From Flavobacterium cerinum (GTDB lineage: Bacteria > Bacteroidota > Bacteroidia > Flavobacteriales > Flavobacteriaceae), in the NCBI RefSeq assembly GCF_004028155.1, contig NZ_SBII01000007.1, positions 124,001 through 188,000 on the forward strand: a stretch of DNA of 64,000 nucleotides, read 5' to 3'. The notes below the pieces were generated by a model. That model was not told where the DNA came from. It made no database searches and saw only the letters and a list, made by a program, of their open reading frames with translations. The translations under genes were made by a program, and so were the position numbers. This document shows positions 1-8,695 of this stretch, piece after piece (the stretch's first letter is position 1; every line of letters begins with the position of its first letter).

Positions 1-398
1 CCAATAAGAATAGGCAGTCCTAAAATAAATAATTCTTTTTCTCTACTAAAATAGGGTATGGTACAATAAAACAGCGCCATTACTGCAAGCACCATTAATA
101 ACAATAAAAAACGGGCAATATAAGCGGTACTTAGAATTTTGCCTATTGCTGCTTTATCATCCCTGTTTACAGCAACATCTTTAACACCTACAATATCACT
201 CCCATAATCTATAATTACAATAAGGAAAAAAGAAATAGCCATTCCGGCACCTACTTTTCCATATCCTTCCGGTCCACAAATAAGGTACAAATAAGGGGCT
301 ACAAGCAGAGGAGTTACTAAATTAAACCCCTGCCCCATACCATAGGTAATAAGGTTTACAATTTGTTTTTTGGCTTTAATTTCCCCTGTCTTGATCAT
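1..398 (-). CDS. Oligosaccharide/polysaccharide flippase (Wzx-like), 3' end outside window
   Basis: This is the first 132 codons of a leftward gene that runs off the window. It starts at an ATG 9 bases after the stop of the GT39 gene, so it is the last visible gene of the glycan operon. The N-terminus (MIKTGEIKAKKQIVNLITYG) is followed by alternating hydrophobic segments, with a short charged stretch (DVAVNRDDKA) between membrane segments. This is the N-terminal pattern of the Wzx/RfbX O-antigen flippases, which move undecaprenyl-linked glycans across the inner membrane. The glycosyltransferases and Wzz-like protein upstream agree with that role. The substrate cannot be read from the sequence, and O-antigen ligase or MurJ-like alternatives are less likely. 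Confidence 0.8.
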   Translation of the reverse strand, partial: MIKTGEIKAKKQIVNLITYGMGQGFNLVTPLLVAPYLYLICGPEGYGKVGAGMAISFFLIVIIDYGSDIVGVKDVAVNRDDKAAIGKILSTAYIARFLLLLMVLAVMALFYCTIPYFSREKELFILGLPILI

Positions 399-407
399 GG
401 CCTTTTA

Positions 408-2261
408 TTACTGTTTTACAACAGTTTTATCAGTAATTAATAATCCTTCTTTCTTAGTCGTTTTATTAACCATATAGATTCCTATTTTATATTCACCCGG
501 CTCCAGGTTTGATATATTATATTCACAAGCAAAACCCGAATCATCAGTATTATAATTTAATCCCACATAACCGGATACATCTTTTCTAATTACTTTAAGG
601 GTTGGTAATTTTTCAATTGTATTCCCTTTAATTAGTACAAGATTTATTTTACTGGCACTGGCGTCCTGATCGGGGAAGTAAGCCCATCCGGAAATTTTTA
701 TTGTTTTACCCGTATTCTCAAATACATCGATATAACTTACAATTGTATCGCCGTTAGATTGTTTTAATTGTCCATATTTGGTTATATCAATACCTGGAAC
801 ATTCTTTTTAGGTATATAATACCTTGTCCAAACATCATAACCTTCATAATTATTTTCCAGGTAAAAGTTATCTTCAATAAATTGTTTTGTCTCTTCAGTT
901 GGAGTGTATGGTCTTGTATGGCCGTCTATATACCAAAAAGCTTCTATTTTACAAGCACCTGTCTTCATTTCCTGGGTATATACATCTAAAGATCTGTCAA
1001 TAATCTTATGTTTGTCTTTTACCTCTTTAAAAAAGAAATTCATGTACCAACCTAAGCTGCTAACTACATTAGCATTTTGTTTACTATTTTCTTTTATAAA
1101 ACTTGTAGCCTCCCTAAATTCTGTTTTAGCTTTTTCTGTATAATAATGTTTCACTATAATTAGATTAGTAAGTGAAAATAAAATAATTGCAAAAAAGAAA
1201 CAGGCTCTTAAAACATGATTTTTAATTTGCATCAATCCTATAACCACCATTAAAATAACTGCCGGCAAAACATTAATAAAATAACGGTTAACAATCATTG
1301 GTATGGATATATACGATTTAACCAACGGTATAAAAAGTGTAATAAATATCCATAATAGTAATATAAAAGCGTTTAGGTTAAACTCGCTGAAAAGTCTTTT
1401 TGGGGATGACTCTTCTTTCTTTTTTATAAATTCTATAAAGAAGAAAATAATTAAAATGAGTACAAACCATATAACAATCTCTGAATACCCAAAAAACTCC
1501 TTAAACAACTCTGAATAAACATTCCATTTAGGTTTTGCTATCCACATCGCTTTTCTTTCTGCCGCAGCCATTAAAAACCTTAAACAAGGAATGTATAATA
1601 TCAAGGATATAATTCCTGACATTAAACTGTATATAAAAAACTTTTTACTAGTTGTATAGTCTCTATAAGGCCTCCAAACAAAGTATAGAAGTATAACATA
1701 CTGAGAAAACAGGGCAAAGAGTGAAAAGAAGTGTGAATAAAGCATAAAAGCCACAAAAAAACCATACAAAGCAGATGTTTTAAAAGAAGGTGCTTTTATA
1801 AATCTCACTAAGAAATAAAAAGAAATCGTCGTAGAAAGAAATAATAATGGATATGGCCTGGCATCCTGAGAATAATAAATATGAAAATAGTTTACGGCTA
1901 AAATAGCTGCGGCATATAGACCTGCTTTTTTACCACACATTTCTTTTCCCAACAGGTATATAGCCCAAACACCCATTATACCTATTATTGCAGAAAGCAT
2001 TCGTAATACGAATGTGTTATAGCCAAATAGACTAAATATAACTTTAACAGCTATAAAATATAATGGCGGATGCGGATCGGCGGCATACAGATAATCAAAC
2101 ATTTGAGAAAATGATATGCCCGGATCACTTTCATTAAGTGTATGAATTTCATCGATCCAAACACTCTGATAATCTATATAAAAGAACCTTAATACAGACG
2201 AAAGCAATAAAATTGCTATTAGTATATAATTATTTTTAAAAAAATTAATTATTACAGACAT
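408..2261 (-). CDS. Glycosyltransferase family 39 / ArnT-like integral membrane protein
   Basis: A 617-residue multi-spanning membrane protein. Known family features are visible: an acidic pair in the first external loop (VWIDE, residues 34-38), a second acidic motif (ADPHPPLYF, about 61-69) and QDARPYPLL (132-140), as in GT-C enzymes of the PMT/ArnT type. These transfer sugars from polyprenyl-phosphate donors on the periplasmic side. About 11 hydrophobic segments occupy the first 380 residues, and the last 230 residues form a soluble periplasmic domain. The gene lies 2 bases after the GT2 gene, which could make the polyprenyl-phosphate sugar donor. The acceptor (lipid, glycan or protein) is unknown. 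Confidence 0.85.
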   Translation of the reverse strand: MSVIINFFKNNYILIAILLLSSVLRFFYIDYQSVWIDEIHTLNESDPGISFSQMFDYLYAADPHPPLYFIAVKVIFSLFGYNTFVLRMLSAIIGIMGVWAIYLLGKEMCGKKAGLYAAAILAVNYFHIYYSQDARPYPLLFLSTTISFYFLVRFIKAPSFKTSALYGFFVAFMLYSHFFSLFALFSQYVILLYFVWRPYRDYTTSKKFFIYSLMSGIISLILYIPCLRFLMAAAERKAMWIAKPKWNVYSELFKEFFGYSEIVIWFVLILIIFFFIEFIKKKEESSPKRLFSEFNLNAFILLLWIFITLFIPLVKSYISIPMIVNRYFINVLPAVILMVVIGLMQIKNHVLRACFFFAIILFSLTNLIIVKHYYTEKAKTEFREATSFIKENSKQNANVVSSLGWYMNFFFKEVKDKHKIIDRSLDVYTQEMKTGACKIEAFWYIDGHTRPYTPTEETKQFIEDNFYLENNYEGYDVWTRYYIPKKNVPGIDITKYGQLKQSNGDTIVSYIDVFENTGKTIKISGWAYFPDQDASASKINLVLIKGNTIEKLPTLKVIRKDVSGYVGLNYNTDDSGFACEYNISNLEPGEYKIGIYMVNKTTKKEGLLITDKTVVKQ

Positions 2262-2263
2262 TG

Positions 2264-3238
2264 CTAAGTAGTTATTTTGTTTGAAATTATTTCTTCTACA
2301 AACCCTTTATAGATCGTTGTAGAAGGAACACTTATGTTTTTACGTGAGCTTAACTGCATCAATAAAACAATTAATGTTACCGAAAAGAATTGTAAAATTA
2401 TACTGAAAATTATCAATGTCAGATTTGAAGCCCAGCCGGGGATAGAAGTATTTGTAAATAGCTTTACATACATTATAAATACAACACATAAAAAACAAAT
2501 AGCTATACTATATACAGATAGTTTTAATATCCTTACAGATAAGGAATCAAAATATACCGAAATAGAACTCAGCCCATGTAGTACCAGACTAGTAAAGTTC
2601 ATCTTAGATTTACCACTATACCTACTACCCCTATCCAGTAACACTGTGTTATAAGGAATTTTAGACTGTATAATACACCCCGAATAATGATTCCATAAAT
2701 TATCCAGAACAACAATTTTTTTTAAGAGCTTTTGGGGTAGGCAGCTAAAATTACCAAAACTTATTTTATGCCCTGTGAGCCAGTAAAAAATGTACTTGTA
2801 AAAAAAATAACCGGTTTTAAAAAAAAGAGATTCTTTTCGTTTCTTTCTTTTAGCAAATGTTATTTTACTTCCTGGTCCTTCTTCACATTTTTTAATAAGC
2901 TCAAGAATATCTTCCGGTCTGTCTTCTCCATCACTATCTAAAACTACAATATAATCAAACGCTTTTTGGGAGTCATGAATATATTGAAGACCTGTAGCTA
3001 TTGCTCTTTGATGTCCAATATTTTTTTTTAGGGAAACGATCTCTATTGATACATTAGCCGAAAAATCATCGATATAGAACTCTTGTACAGAGCAGTCATT
3101 AATTGCAACTATCGCTACACTGTATTTATCATTAATGCCCGCAAACTGTGTTTCTATATTTTTACTTAAAATAGAAAAGCTATCCCAGTCGTCATAGACA
3201 GGCATTAAACAAATTATATGTTTTCTAATCGTAGTCAT
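2264..3238 (-). CDS. Glycosyltransferase family 2 (polyprenyl-phosphate glycosyltransferase-like)
   Basis: A 324-residue protein with an N-terminal GT-A domain. It begins MPVYDD near residue 12 and carries a metal/nucleotide-sugar binding acidic motif, VLDSDGEDRPED, at about 99-110. Two hydrophobic helices follow at about 233-258 and 270-297. This arrangement (GT2 domain plus two C-terminal membrane helices) is typical of ArnC/GtrB-type enzymes that make polyprenyl-phosphate sugars on the cytoplasmic face. The downstream GT39 enzyme would be the natural user of such a donor, so the two genes plausibly act as a pair. That pairing is inferred from domain order and the 2-base spacing. Confidence 0.85.
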   Translation of the reverse strand: MTTIRKHIICLMPVYDDWDSFSILSKNIETQFAGINDKYSVAIVAINDCSVQEFYIDDFSANVSIEIVSLKKNIGHQRAIATGLQYIHDSQKAFDYIVVLDSDGEDRPEDILELIKKCEEGPGSKITFAKRKKRKESLFFKTGYFFYKYIFYWLTGHKISFGNFSCLPQKLLKKIVVLDNLWNHYSGCIIQSKIPYNTVLLDRGSRYSGKSKMNFTSLVLHGLSSISVYFDSLSVRILKLSVYSIAICFLCVVFIMYVKLFTNTSIPGWASNLTLIIFSIILQFFSVTLIVLLMQLSSRKNISVPSTTIYKGFVEEIISNKITT

Positions 3239-3244
3239 AATAGA

Positions 3245-3949
3245 TTAACTGTTTTTTTGCCAAATACCTAAAACAGTTTTTCCTAAACTGTGAAACAATA
3301 TTTTATCTGTTATCCTGGATGCAGGCACCATTAAACTATCCCACAATTTTATTTGTTTAAGCTCTGGATAATCCTGTTTTAAAAAGTATTTATTAGCCAA
3401 TGAAGCCGTAAGGCCAACAGAGTCTAAGTAGAGAAGCTCTATGTTTTTCAATTCAGCCGGAACCGCATCCTTAAGCATTTTTTTATTGTATCTCCTAAAG
3501 TGTCCAATAGCTTTATCAAATTTGGTAAACAAAAAATTATGTGCCGGTACAAGAATTACAAGCCACCCACCAGGTTTAAGGTGCTTAGACGCTTTAATCA
3601 ATTCCTGATCATCGTACTTTATATGTTCAAGAACATCAATATATATAATTGCATCAAATAGAGCACTATGGTCAAGAACATCAATAAGACCTGTCTTAAC
3701 CTCAACTATAGAAGGTAAATAGCCACTCGCTTTTTTTAGCTCAATTTCTGCGATAAGAGCAGGATCCGGTTCTACACAAGTCCATGAAGACTGACTTCCG
3801 TCACAAAGGGAATGGGTTGTTTCTCCTATTCCCGCTCCTATTTCAAGAACATCTCCTGTTAAATAGTGACGGAAAAAGCCTGCGTAATAACTTTTCCAGT
3901 TATGTGCATGTTTAAAAAGTTCAAGCTCATCACCTCCATACTCCTTCAT
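3245..3949 (-). CDS. Class I SAM-dependent methyltransferase
   Basis: A Rossmann-fold methyltransferase of about 234 residues. Motif I is clear (DVLEIGAGIGETTHSL, near residues 33-48), followed by the acidic post-I motif (WTCVEPDP) and IYIDVLEHI as motif II. Such enzymes methylate sugars or quinones, and here a glycan substrate is implied by the operon. I chose the ATG at 3949 because the protein then begins MKEYGGDELELFKH, like relatives. An in-frame TTG at 3979, directly after the stop of the upstream gene, would add ten residues and cannot be excluded. Confidence 0.85.
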   Translation of the reverse strand: MKEYGGDELELFKHAHNWKSYYAGFFRHYLTGDVLEIGAGIGETTHSLCDGSQSSWTCVEPDPALIAEIELKKASGYLPSIVEVKTGLIDVLDHSALFDAIIYIDVLEHIKYDDQELIKASKHLKPGGWLVILVPAHNFLFTKFDKAIGHFRRYNKKMLKDAVPAELKNIELLYLDSVGLTASLANKYFLKQDYPELKQIKLWDSLMVPASRITDKILFHSLGKTVLGIWQKNS

Positions 3950-3979
3950 AAATAACCTAGATACTAATTCAATATGCAA

Positions 3980-4981
3980 TTATTCGCTTATTGCTGCCAT
4001 TTTTCGTTTTTTAGACTGACTTTTATAATAATTTTTAAACTTTACAAGTGCCACAAATAGTAATAGCAATAAAATAGGATAGATAAATTTCTTAGTACCG
4101 GTAGTGATATTATAATCTTTCATATTAAGCATCATACTCGTGTCCTTAATTATTTTAGTATAATTTACTTTCTCTATCCTTAAGGCTGCCTGCTGTCGTA
4201 CTAATTTGTCTTTTAATTTAAGTACCTCATTAAGTTCTGTTTTATCATTAAAATTCAAAAGCTCAAGCTTGTTTGAAATCATCGAAAAATCATCGAGAAG
4301 AGCATCCATCTGCGCTATCATTTTTTCATTGGCAGCCATTTTCAAATTAAGATTATTTATATATTCTACCATCATTAATTTATAATAAGGATCAGAATTT
4401 AAATACTCTATTATAGGCTTAATATCCTTTTCATAAGAAGCCATATCATTTGTTGTTATGGTCAATAAGTGCTTCTTATAATTTTTACTTGTATAGTCTG
4501 CTTCAAGTACGCTTTTTAAATCACCACTCTCGCTTATAAGCTTAAACAGATAGAATGTTCTGTCGTTTTCATCGTCTGTCTTGTTAGGATTGTCTACAAG
4601 ACTATAGATGTCTACAACAGGCTCAATTTTAAGACTTAAGACCTTAGATGATTTATTAATTTTGTTTTTAGCAACAAAAGCTTTATCCCCCTGTCTAAAC
4701 TTGGTATTAATTTTTTCAATTTGCTTATATAAGTAATCTACACTTTCAAAATTTGGGATAAGAAATACTTTAGTTTTATACCTATGGTCACCCTTATCTT
4801 TAATTACGCCTAATGCAGCACCCGCAATAACAAGAAGTGCTACTATAATTATATTTCTTTTTATAAAAAGTATTCCGTCAAAAAACGAATCATTTACTCT
4901 TGAAAAATAGCCTTTCGCTTTTTTAGACAAATGACTTAAGTTTATTTCTTCGTTTTCAGTACTGTTTGTTTGGTTTGCCAT
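3980..4981 (-). CDS. Wzz-like chain-length determinant / polysaccharide co-polymerase
   Basis: A 333-residue protein with a cytoplasmic N-terminal tail, one membrane helix at about 42-62, a long helical periplasmic region (about 65-300) and a second helix at about 302-320 before a basic tail. Two flanking helices around a coiled periplasmic domain are the hallmark of Wzz-type co-polymerases, which set glycan chain length. The proline-rich motif usual before the second helix is poorly preserved, and there is no fused tyrosine kinase domain. The gene sits 6 bases after the DUF6909 gene and heads the glycan genes. Identification rests on topology and context more than on sequence motifs. Confidence 0.65.
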   Translation of the reverse strand: MANQTNSTENEEINLSHLSKKAKGYFSRVNDSFFDGILFIKRNIIIVALLVIAGAALGVIKDKGDHRYKTKVFLIPNFESVDYLYKQIEKINTKFRQGDKAFVAKNKINKSSKVLSLKIEPVVDIYSLVDNPNKTDDENDRTFYLFKLISESGDLKSVLEADYTSKNYKKHLLTITTNDMASYEKDIKPIIEYLNSDPYYKLMMVEYINNLNLKMAANEKMIAQMDALLDDFSMISNKLELLNFNDKTELNEVLKLKDKLVRQQAALRIEKVNYTKIIKDTSMMLNMKDYNITTGTKKFIYPILLLLLFVALVKFKNYYKSQSKKRKMAAISE

Positions 4982-4987
4982 ACGTGT

Positions 4988-6673
4988 TTAAAAATTGAAT
5001 ATTTGTTCTAAAATTTTAATAGTAATAATATAAGTAGGTTTTACACCTGTAGTCCCTAATCCGCCAGACGCCAGCGTACTGCCGGTTTCTAATGGATTAT
5101 CTGAAGCATAATAGGCATAACGCACTTTTACATCTGGGTTTATGCTTTTCCTTATTTTTGAAGCCGACTGAATCGCTTTTTGATAATAAGCCCCTTCCAT
5201 TTCAAGCCCGATAACTCCCCAGGTAGACTCATTAAAAAACTTAAGCAAATCTCTGTTTTGCAGTGATGTACCTAAAACAGATACCATTGGGCCGTTATAA
5301 ACCGGTATACCCTGATTTTCGAACATAGCCGCTGTAAGTTCATTCTCAAACGGATAATTATCTCCCGTCCCTTCATTTATATGTGCCGACGGTATCATGA
5401 TATCGCCCTTGTTTCCTTCCAATATACCTGCTTTCCCCATTATAGAAACAGACTCTACATTAAGAAATGTTCTTGTCTTGCCTTCTTTATATGGTTTTAG
5501 CAGTTCATCAATAGTTTCATAAGCCTGTTCACCAAAAGCATAATCCATAACCACTATAACAGGTTTCTTATCGCTTAATTGTGCATTAGGAAATGCTGTA
5601 GTAGAAAAATCTATTTTTGCTGTGTCAAATATCTGTACATCTATATTAGTACCTGATGTATCCGGCATAGCGATCATTCCGTTCTTTAAGGCAGCCTCTT
5701 CTACTTTTGCTCTTACGGCGTTGTTATTCGCCTTACTTAACTCTTCAAATATAAAAAGATCAGTCTTATCTTTAAATTTTGCTTTAAGTACAGGCGGCGC
5801 AAAGATAGAATTCATAACACTGTGCATGTTAGCACTAATAATATGAATTGGCCTTTCCAGCAGTCCGTTTTGCTTTAACACCATCTTGATGTTGTCTGCC
5901 CATATTTCACCATGTATATGATGTCCTAATCGTTCTCTCAATATAGGGCTAAATGTAATGGTTCGTTTAGGCCCACCTAATGCTTCTTCCATAGCCAGTT
6001 TACCTAACCAATAAATAACATGAAGAAACCTATCCGGTGATGCTTCGGTACCAAATGCATCATAAATGTCTGTAATCTCGGCAAACGTGCGGCCTAAAAT
6101 ACTAGAAGCATGCGATATTGCCTGCTCCCTTTCTATCAGGTTGAGTTTATTGTTTTCAAATATAACCTGCTCCAGTTTTAGCCAGTCGCGGGTCATCTCG
6201 CCATTATCATCAATGATCACACGGTTTTTTATTTTGTGCGATTCAATATATATAAACGTTAAATGGGTAAGTATATCATAGATATCAGATCGTCCGCGTG
6301 TAATTTCAACGTTCATCTGTTCCTCGTCTATACGGTAACAGTTGCGTTTTCTTTTTGGCGGAACAATCGCTTTAAAATGCGATTTAGAATACCCTTCATC
6401 AGATGTAAGGTTGATAAACCGGCATTCTTCAATTCCTACCGGCAGGCGCTCTATAACATAAAGCAAACCGTTAAGCTCTGCTTTTTCTTCAGCAATAGAA
6501 CCATAAATTTCCGGACGAAGAGACAGTAAAGCTTCTCTTAATGTATCTCCGGATACTCCCATAGGCTTATAAAAGCCTCTGTTAAACAAATGGCGCATTG
6601 TAATATACAGCCGCTCTATTGCAGCAGAAGATTCTTGTGCCCTGGAACGCGATATGTTTTTAAGACCCTGCAT
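4988..6673 (-). CDS. DUF6909 family protein with nucleoside-phosphorylase-like C-terminal motifs
   Basis: A 561-residue cytoplasmic protein that I recognise as the Bacteroidota family DUF6909, function unestablished. The first 230 residues are helical and charged. The C-terminal half resembles the purine nucleoside phosphorylase/nucleosidase superfamily: GLEMEGAYY (489-497) matches the EMEGA ribose-binding signature, and VRYAYYASDNP (about 517-527) matches the RAISD base-binding signature. Both occur in the order and spacing seen in MTA/SAH and AMP nucleosidases. A nucleotide- or nucleoside-cleaving activity is therefore an inference. It is the promoter-proximal gene of the glycan operon, but may be housekeeping. 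The ATG at 6673 lies 20 bases after a TACATTTG box. Confidence 0.7.
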   Translation of the reverse strand: MQGLKNISRSRAQESSAAIERLYITMRHLFNRGFYKPMGVSGDTLREALLSLRPEIYGSIAEEKAELNGLLYVIERLPVGIEECRFINLTSDEGYSKSHFKAIVPPKRKRNCYRIDEEQMNVEITRGRSDIYDILTHLTFIYIESHKIKNRVIIDDNGEMTRDWLKLEQVIFENNKLNLIEREQAISHASSILGRTFAEITDIYDAFGTEASPDRFLHVIYWLGKLAMEEALGGPKRTITFSPILRERLGHHIHGEIWADNIKMVLKQNGLLERPIHIISANMHSVMNSIFAPPVLKAKFKDKTDLFIFEELSKANNNAVRAKVEEAALKNGMIAMPDTSGTNIDVQIFDTAKIDFSTTAFPNAQLSDKKPVIVVMDYAFGEQAYETIDELLKPYKEGKTRTFLNVESVSIMGKAGILEGNKGDIMIPSAHINEGTGDNYPFENELTAAMFENQGIPVYNGPMVSVLGTSLQNRDLLKFFNESTWGVIGLEMEGAYYQKAIQSASKIRKSINPDVKVRYAYYASDNPLETGSTLASGGLGTTGVKPTYIITIKILEQIFNF

Positions 6674-6692
6674 ACGTAACTGGATTTTGTGG

Positions 6693-6700
6693 CAAATGTA
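6693..6700 (-). promoter_or_regulatory. Bacteroidota -7 box (TACATTTG) for the DUF6909-glycan operon
   Basis: The minus strand reads TACATTTG, an exact match to TAnnTTTG, 19 bases upstream of the ATG at 6673. No clear TTG -33 element is seen. It is the only good promoter-like match found upstream of the six leftward genes, so it may drive them all. Confidence 0.6.
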
Positions 6701-6823
6701 GGATTTTATTTTTAGTTGATCGTGGTAGGTTTATTATACAGCCATTCATATGCATTACTGTTAACCATTCTTTTACCTTATTAAAAAGATAGATGTAAAA
6801 AAGCTATAAACGTTGCTTGTCCT

Positions 6824-8308
6824 TTACTTAAAAAAATCAGCAATTTTCCTATCATTAGCCAATCGTGGTAATTTGTTCTGTCCACCCAGCTTACCAATGG
6901 ATTTCATATACTCCTGAAAACCATTTTTAGCAACCGGTGTTATTATCAAGGTACGCAATACATTACCTACAATAAGATCATCATAATATACATTCTGGCT
7001 CCGCATTGAAGCATCTATTTTTAAAGCGAATGCTTCCATATCCTGCGGTTCTTTTTCAAATTCAATAAACCATTCATGATAGGGCATCCCCATTGTTGGA
7101 TTGATCTGCGGAGCTACAGTAAATTCATTTACACTAATAGCATCACTCCCTTCCATAGCTTCTTTAAGAGCTGTTTCTACTTCTTTACCAATAACATGTT
7201 CTCCAAATGCCGATATATAGTGTTTTATCCTGCCACTCACTATAACCCTATACGGTTTAAGCGAAGTAAACTGTACGGTATCGCCTATGTTATATCCCCA
7301 TAATCCGGCATTGGTAGAAATAATGAGTACATAATTTACTCCCATCTCAACTTCACCAATGGTATAACGTTTTGGATTTTCGGTAAAAAATTCGTCGGAT
7401 TTTATAAATTCATAGAAGATACCGGCGTTAAGCAGCAACAGCATTCCTTTTTCCTTTTGTGAATCCTGATAGGCAAAGAACCCTTCAGATGCCGGGAAAA
7501 GCTCTATGCTGTCAACCTTACGGCCAATAAGATTCTCGAATTTGGCGCGATACGGCTCATAGTTTACACCGCCATAAATAAACAGGTTAAAATTTTTAAA
7601 GATATCGCCTACCTTTTTACCTTCTTTATTATGAAGCTTTTCAAAATACATCTGCACCCATGATGGTATGCCCGATATTACTGCCATGTCTTCATTATAG
7701 GTTTCCTCAACAATAGCATCAACTTTGGTTTCCCAGTCGTCAATGCAATTGGTTTCCCAGCTTGGCAGCCTGTTCTTTTGTAAATAAGCCGGAACATAGT
7801 GGGCCACAATACCGGATAAACGCCCAAACTTAATACCGTGTTTCTCTTCCAGTTCGGGGCTTCCCTGTAAAAAGATCATTTTACCATCTACAAAACCGGC
7901 ATTCCCGGTTTCATGAATGTACAGTAATATAGCATTACGGGCAGCCTCTATATGATAAGGCATGGATTCTTTTGTTAACGGAATATATTTGGCCCCCGAT
8001 GTAGTTCCGGATGTTTTTGCAAAATAAACCGGCTTGCCCGGCCATAATACATTTTCTTCTCCATGTACTACCCTATCTACATAGCTTTTAAGCCCCTCAT
8101 AATCTCTTACCGGTACTTTTGCTGCAAAATCTGAATAGGAATGTATCCCCGCAAAATCATGGTCTTTACCAAACTGTGTTTCGGCCCCTACTGCCAAAAG
8201 TTTTGCAAATACTTTTTTTTGGGTTTCAACAGGGTTCTGAGCCCATTTTTGGGTTTTATTGTAAATAATACCTGCAAATACCTTTGCTCCAAATGTTTTT
8301 AAAGACAT
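6824..8308 (-). CDS. GH3-family acyl-adenylate-forming enzyme
   Basis: A 494-residue protein of the GH3 auxin-responsive family, which in plants conjugates amino acids to acyl hormones through acyl-adenylates. The ATP-binding loop is visible as YFAKTSGTTSGAKYIPLT (95-112). Later adenylation motifs include ELFPASEGFFAYQD and YNIGDTVQFTS, with RIKHYISAFGEHV at the hinge to the small C-terminal domain. Length is normal for bacterial GH3 proteins, whose physiological substrates are unknown. It is the third gene of an M23 peptidase-SdpI-GH3 run, starting 9 bases after the SdpI-like gene. Confidence 0.9.
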   Translation of the reverse strand: MSLKTFGAKVFAGIIYNKTQKWAQNPVETQKKVFAKLLAVGAETQFGKDHDFAGIHSYSDFAAKVPVRDYEGLKSYVDRVVHGEENVLWPGKPVYFAKTSGTTSGAKYIPLTKESMPYHIEAARNAILLYIHETGNAGFVDGKMIFLQGSPELEEKHGIKFGRLSGIVAHYVPAYLQKNRLPSWETNCIDDWETKVDAIVEETYNEDMAVISGIPSWVQMYFEKLHNKEGKKVGDIFKNFNLFIYGGVNYEPYRAKFENLIGRKVDSIELFPASEGFFAYQDSQKEKGMLLLLNAGIFYEFIKSDEFFTENPKRYTIGEVEMGVNYVLIISTNAGLWGYNIGDTVQFTSLKPYRVIVSGRIKHYISAFGEHVIGKEVETALKEAMEGSDAISVNEFTVAPQINPTMGMPYHEWFIEFEKEPQDMEAFALKIDASMRSQNVYYDDLIVGNVLRTLIITPVAKNGFQEYMKSIGKLGGQNKLPRLANDRKIADFFK

Positions 8309-8317
8309 TGTTTATTT

Positions 8318-8674
8318 TTAAGATTCGGTGAATCGTTTTTTTAATTCTCTTTCGGTGGTAACAAGCATATAAGCTACTCCCATAATTGTAATTATCATTC
8401 CTGCAGTTAAATGTAAGGCAACGTTTTCTGCCGGGAATAAATACCCTGCAAACGAAATTATGCTCATGAACAATGCTGCTTTAGCCATTTGAATGGTAGA
8501 ATAGCGTTGTGCAAAATCCCAGCTTTCCTTAGATTTCATCGATCTCCTTGTTCTATAACCGTACAGGTAGTTGATTTCTTTTGGCGGAAAAGAATGCATA
8601 AGCCCTGCTGCCAGTAAAAAAATAACGCCACATAAAAGCGAAGTTTGAAATGTATTTTCTATAATGCTTTCCAT
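8318..8674 (-). CDS. SdpI-family small membrane protein
   Basis: A 118-residue protein with three to four hydrophobic segments. The conserved loop LYGYRTRRSMKSKESWDFAQ (38-57) is the SdpI C-terminal-domain signature: G(Y/F)RT followed by a tryptophan and a basic residue. In Bacillus the SdpI domain confers immunity to the SdpC toxin, but isolated single-domain versions like this one are widespread and uncharacterised. The gene lies between the M23 peptidase and GH3 genes with short spacers. No SdpC-like toxin gene is present in the window, so an immunity role is not supported by context. Confidence 0.85.
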   Translation of the reverse strand: MESIIENTFQTSLLCGVIFLLAAGLMHSFPPKEINYLYGYRTRRSMKSKESWDFAQRYSTIQMAKAALFMSIISFAGYLFPAENVALHLTAGMIITIMGVAYMLVTTERELKKRFTES

Positions 8675-8695
8675 AGTACTTATAGTTAAAATATG

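Noticed and set aside
3950..3979. TTG at 3979 as the start of the methyltransferase
   Set aside because: It would place the start directly after the previous stop, but the ATG at 3949 gives the N-terminus seen in relatives; kept only as an alternative.
8318..8674. SdpI-like gene as immunity protein of a toxin system
   Set aside because: No SdpC-like toxin or SdpAB genes are in the vicinity; single-domain SdpI proteins are widespread without toxins.
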